This document shows, one piece after another, positions 60,745 through 64,000 of a stretch of 64,000 bases of DNA. Source of the DNA: UBA7803 sp034522075 (GTDB lineage Bacteria > Pseudomonadota > Gammaproteobacteria > Pseudomonadales > Azotimanducaceae); NCBI GenBank assembly GCA_034522075.1, contig JAXHLO010000006.1, positions 186,001 to 250,000 on the forward strand, in the 5' to 3' direction. A program made the translations under genes and the position numbers. The notes beneath the pieces were generated by a model that saw only the letters and a program-made list of their open reading frames with translations, was not told the DNA's origin and searched no databases. The first letter of the stretch is position 1; each line of letters starts with the position of its first letter.

Positions 60745-62114
60745 AGATACTGATCCTGGGCGCCGGACAGGTGGGCGGTACGCTGGCTGAGAATCTGGCC
60801 GGCGAAGGCATCGACATCACCCTGGTGGACGCCAACGCCCACGCGCTCGACGAGTTGCGCAACAAGCTCGACATCCAGACGATCCGGGGCTGGGCCTCGC
60901 ATCCCGACGTGTTGCGTCAGGCCGGCGCGGACGACGCGGATATGCTCATTGCCGTGACCTCGAGCGATGAGGTCAACATGGTGGCCTGCCAGGTCTGCTA
61001 CTCCCTGTTCCGTACGCCCACCAAGATTGCCCGCGTGCGTTCTGCGTCCTATCTGGACCGGGAAGGTTTTTTTACCGGCGAGCACATGCCCATCGACGTG
61101 CTCATCAATCCCGAAGAGGTGGTCACCGACAATATCCGGCAGATGCTGGAACATCCCGGTGCTCTGCAGGTTCTGGACTTCGCCGACGGGCGCATCCAGC
61201 TCGTGGCGGTGAAGGCCTATTACGGCGGGCCGCTGGTTGGACAGGAGCTGCGCTTTCTGCGCCAGCACATGCCCAATGTGGACACGCGCGTGGCGGCCAT
61301 CTACCGGCGCGATCGGGCCATCATCCCCAAAGGCAACACCGTCATCGAAGCCGACGACGAGGTGTTCTTCATCGCCGCCCGGGAACACATCAACGCGGTC
61401 ATGGCCGAGTTGCGCCGGGTGGAACGGCCATTCCGCCGGGTGATGATCGCCGGCGGCGGCAATATCGGGCTGCGCCTGGCCCGGGCCATCGAACCCTTCT
61501 TTTCGGTGAAGGTGCTGGAGTTCAGCCGTGACCGTTGCGAGAGCCTGGCGGACACGCTGCACCAGAGCGTGGTGCTGAACATGGATGCCACGGACCGTGA
61601 GCGGCTGCTGGAAGAAAACGTCGAGCAATGCGACGTGTTCTGTGCCCTGACCAACGACGACGAAGTCAACATCATGTCGTCACTGCTGGCCAAACGGCTG
61701 GGCGCCCGCCAGGTCATCACCCTTATCGGTAAACCCGCCTACGTGGATCTGGTGCAGGGCGGCGACATCGACATCGCCATCTCGCCGCAACAAGCCACCA
61801 CCAGTTCCCTGCTCACCTATGTGCGGCGTGCCGATGTGGTGCGGGTGCACAGCCTGCGGCGCGGCGCGGCTGAAGCCATCGAGACCATCGCCCACGGCGA
61901 CGCCCGCAGCTCCCGCGTGGTGGGCCGCGCCCTGCGCGATATCGATCTGCCCAACGGGGCCAGCATCGGCGCCATTGCCCGCGGCGACAAGGTTCTCATC
62001 GCCCACGACGACGTGGTCGTGGAACCCGGCGACCACGTCATTCTGTTTCTGGTGGACAAACGCCAGGTAGCCGCAGTGGAGCGTCTGTTTCAAGTCGGAA
62101 TCACCTTCTTCTAA
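60741..62114 (+). CDS. trkA: Trk potassium uptake regulatory protein TrkA
   Basis: This 457-residue cytoplasmic protein has two Rossmann NAD-binding halves (MKILILGAGQVGGTLAENLA and VMIAGGGNIGLRLARAIEPF), each followed by a TrkA-C domain (for example RVVGRALRDIDLPNGASIGA). It gates the TrkH channel in response to nucleotides. It overlaps rsmB by 4 bases and trkH follows after 3 bases. Confidence 0.96.
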   Translation: MKILILGAGQVGGTLAENLAGEGIDITLVDANAHALDELRNKLDIQTIRGWASHPDVLRQAGADDADMLIAVTSSDEVNMVACQVCYSLFRTPTKIARVRSASYLDREGFFTGEHMPIDVLINPEEVVTDNIRQMLEHPGALQVLDFADGRIQLVAVKAYYGGPLVGQELRFLRQHMPNVDTRVAAIYRRDRAIIPKGNTVIEADDEVFFIAAREHINAVMAELRRVERPFRRVMIAGGGNIGLRLARAIEPFFSVKVLEFSRDRCESLADTLHQSVVLNMDATDRERLLEENVEQCDVFCALTNDDEVNIMSSLLAKRLGARQVITLIGKPAYVDLVQGGDIDIAISPQQATTSSLLTYVRRADVVRVHSLRRGAAEAIETIAHGDARSSRVVGRALRDIDLPNGASIGAIARGDKVLIAHDDVVVEPGDHVILFLVDKRQVAAVERLFQVGITFF

Positions 62115-62117
62115 TCC

Positions 62118-63563
62118 ATGCACCTGCTCGTCATCCTGCGCGTCACCGGCATTCTGCTGAGCCTGTTCAGCACCGCGATGCTGTTGCCGGTTCTGGTGGC
62201 CTGGATCTATGGCGAGGACACCACGCAATCGTTTGCCATCGCCTTTGCGGTAACTCTCGGGGCGGGGCTGGCCATGTTTCTGGCCAGCCGCGAGCGGCGC
62301 GAACTGCGCAGCGGCGATGGCTTCTTCATCACCGTGCTGTTCTACCTAGGTCTGGGCCTGTTCGGCGCCATTCCCCTCTACCTGGCGGAAAGCGTCGATG
62401 TCTCCTTCACTGACGCCACGTTCGAATCTTTGTCAGGCCTGACAACCACGGGAGCCACGGTGCTCACAGGGCTGGACGATCTGCCCCGTTCCATCCTGTT
62501 CTACCGCCAGTTGCTGCAGTGGCTTGGGGGCATGGGCATCATCGTGCTGGCGGTCGCCGTCCTGCCCATGCTCGGGATCGGCGGTATGCAGCTCTATCGG
62601 GCGGAGTTCACTGGCCCGGTGAAGGACAGCAAGCTCACGCCGCGCATTACCGAGACCGCCAAGGCCCTGTGGTTTCTCTATCTGGCCATCACCGTAAGCT
62701 GTGCGCTGGCTTACTGGGCGGCCGGAATGTCGCTGTTCGACGCCATCTGTCACAGCTTCTCGACGGTAGCTATCGGCGGCTTCTCCACCCATGACGCCAG
62801 CATCGGCTACTTCGCCAGTCCCGCCGTGGAAGGCGTCGCCATCGTCTTCATGGTTCTGGCGGGCATCAACTTCGGGCTGCACTTTCTGGTGTGGAATCGA
62901 CGCAACCCGCGCCTGTACTGGCAGGACCGGGAAGTGCGTCTGTATCTGACCATGCTTGCGTCGGTCGCCGTCATCGTCAGCCTCATTCTGCTGCAGCATC
63001 CCGCAGCGTCGGCGTCACCGTGGCGCGACGGCGTATTTCAGGCCGTGTCCATCGCCACCACCACCGGCTTTACTACCGCGGAATTCAGCCTCTGGCCGTC
63101 GGCTGCGCCGATCCTGCTGATCTTCGCAGCCTTTACCGGCGGTTGCGCCGGCTCCACAGCCGGCGGAATCAAGGTGGTTCGAGTTCTGCTGATCTACCTG
63201 CAGGGCATACGCGAGATCCGCCGGCTGATTCACCCCAGCGGCGTATTCACCATCAAACTGGGAATTCAGCGTGTTCCGGACCGGGTGGTAGATGCCGTGT
63301 GGGGGTTTTTCTCGGTCTATGTGATCGTCTTCCTCACCATGGTTTCCCTGATGATGCTGGCCTCCGAGATGGACTTCACCACGGCCTTTTCGGCCGTGGC
63401 CGCCTGTCTGAACAATCTCGGTCCTGGCCTCGGTGACGTGGCGCAGCATTATGGCGCCCTGGGCGCGGCGCCGAAATGGCTGCTGATCATGGCCATGGTG
63501 CTCGGCCGGCTGGAAATCTTCACCCTGCTCGTGCTGTTGACGCCGGCGTTCTGGCGGCGCTGA
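62118..63563 (+). CDS. trkH: Trk potassium transporter membrane subunit
   Basis: This 481-residue membrane protein has four repeated M1-P-M2 units. Filter-like segments are SLSGLTTTGATVLTG, FSTVAIGGFSTHDAS, SIATTTGFTTAEF and ACLNNLGPGLGDV. It imports potassium together with TrkA, encoded directly upstream. Confidence 0.96.
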   Translation: MHLLVILRVTGILLSLFSTAMLLPVLVAWIYGEDTTQSFAIAFAVTLGAGLAMFLASRERRELRSGDGFFITVLFYLGLGLFGAIPLYLAESVDVSFTDATFESLSGLTTTGATVLTGLDDLPRSILFYRQLLQWLGGMGIIVLAVAVLPMLGIGGMQLYRAEFTGPVKDSKLTPRITETAKALWFLYLAITVSCALAYWAAGMSLFDAICHSFSTVAIGGFSTHDASIGYFASPAVEGVAIVFMVLAGINFGLHFLVWNRRNPRLYWQDREVRLYLTMLASVAVIVSLILLQHPAASASPWRDGVFQAVSIATTTGFTTAEFSLWPSAAPILLIFAAFTGGCAGSTAGGIKVVRVLLIYLQGIREIRRLIHPSGVFTIKLGIQRVPDRVVDAVWGFFSVYVIVFLTMVSLMMLASEMDFTTAFSAVAACLNNLGPGLGDVAQHYGALGAAPKWLLIMAMVLGRLEIFTLLVLLTPAFWRR

Positions 63564-63605
63564 CCGGTTCACGGCCGAGCACTGCAGCCGCCGTGCATGA
63601 GTTTG

Positions 63606-64000
63606 TCAGCGACGGCGTTTGTAGGGATTTACAATACCGGCAGGCGGGCGCTTGAAGCGTTTGTACGCCCACTGATACTGAGCCGGATCGGTCCGTACCA
63701 GTGCTTCGATGGCGCGGTTCATCGCCGCGGCCGAGGTCCGGGCGTCGGCCGCGGCAATGTCATCGTCCACCTCGAAGAAGCGCAGGTGAAACCCACCCGG
63801 CACACGGCTGGCCGTGCCCATGAGAACTGCGGCACCGGTACGGCGAATGAGCCGGTGGGCGAAGGTCATGGTGAGCGCCGGTGTACCGAAGAAATCCGCG
63901 TAGACGCCGGAGCGCGGGTCCGGTACCTGATCGGGCAGCAGCGCGGTAACGCCGCCGCTGGCCAGCGCCTGATAGAAGGCGCGCAGGCCCCGGGCATCGA
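63606..64000 (-). CDS. Lipid A biosynthesis acyltransferase (LpxL/HtrB-like), partial
   Basis: This is the C-terminal part of a lysophospholipid-acyltransferase-fold enzyme. The visible 130 residues include ALLPDQVPDPRSGVYADFFG, TMTFAHRLIRRTGAAVLMGT and the end PAQYQWAYKRFKRPPAGIVN, as in LpxL/HtrB proteins that add secondary acyl chains to lipid A. The gene continues past the right edge, so the start and the HxxxxD motif are not seen. Confidence 0.88.
   Translation of the reverse strand, partial: DARGLRAFYQALASGGVTALLPDQVPDPRSGVYADFFGTPALTMTFAHRLIRRTGAAVLMGTASRVPGGFHLRFFEVDDDIAAADARTSAAAMNRAIEALVRTDPAQYQWAYKRFKRPPAGIVNPYKRRR

Overview
The window looks like chromosome of a high-GC gammaproteobacterium. 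Several gene blocks have the order known from Pseudomonas-like genomes: thrB / DUF2782 / polA / engB / cytochrome c4 / dsbA, then ctaC-ctaD-ctaG-ctaE-SURF1-ctaA-ctaB-SCO1, then aroE-tsaC-purE-dprA-LysM facing def-fmt-rsmB-trkA-trkH. I cannot name the genus. No rRNA, tRNA, CRISPR array or integrase gene was recognised.

Positions 1 to about 13,690 are a cassette array of a chromosomal (sedentary) integron. The array continues past the left edge, and no intI or attI lies in the window. Nearly identical attC sites of about 100 bp alternate with small promoter-poor cassettes, all in the same orientation. The first 6.4 kb hold six toxin-antitoxin-like modules: a decayed RelE-like pair, a DUF4258 pair, BrnTA, an inverted Gp49-like/XRE pair and two HigBA pairs. 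Later cassettes carry a hydroxylaminobenzene-mutase-like membrane protein, two VOC proteins, an SRPBCC protein, GNAT acetyltransferases, GFA-domain proteins, an internally deleted aac(6')-like gene and a pyrE fragment. attC sites become shorter and more decayed toward the right.

Positions 13.7-16.9 kb are transitional: a GrpB-family protein, a DUF1801 protein, a lipoprotein, a GNAT enzyme and folE2. Positions 16.9-24.6 kb hold a translationally coupled minus-strand set (FAD oxidoreductase, DUF1365, cyclopropane-synthase-type methyltransferase, DUF2878, second methyltransferase, sensor kinase) facing a SnoaL-like lipoprotein and a DUF6134-like protein. This resembles stress-related membrane fatty-acid modification clusters. 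Positions 24.6-34.5 kb hold a phosphodiesterase, an MFS exporter, BON/OmpA and coiled-coil envelope proteins, aceE and a PQQ-dependent alcohol dehydrogenase.

Positions 34.5-44.2 kb hold an EEP nuclease, dsbA, cytochrome c4, engB, polA, thrB and the ergothioneine genes egtD/egtB. Positions 44.2-52.8 kb encode a complete caa3-type cytochrome oxidase with heme A synthesis and assembly factors. An FNR/ANR-like box lies upstream. The rest is housekeeping: aroE, tsaC, purE, dprA, LysM protein, def, fmt, rsmB, trkA, trkH and a partial LpxL-type acyltransferase.

Several genes are broken by single-base frameshifts, including conserved ones (polA, ctaD, egtB). Some of these are probably sequencing errors, so decay calls in the cassettes should be read with that caution.
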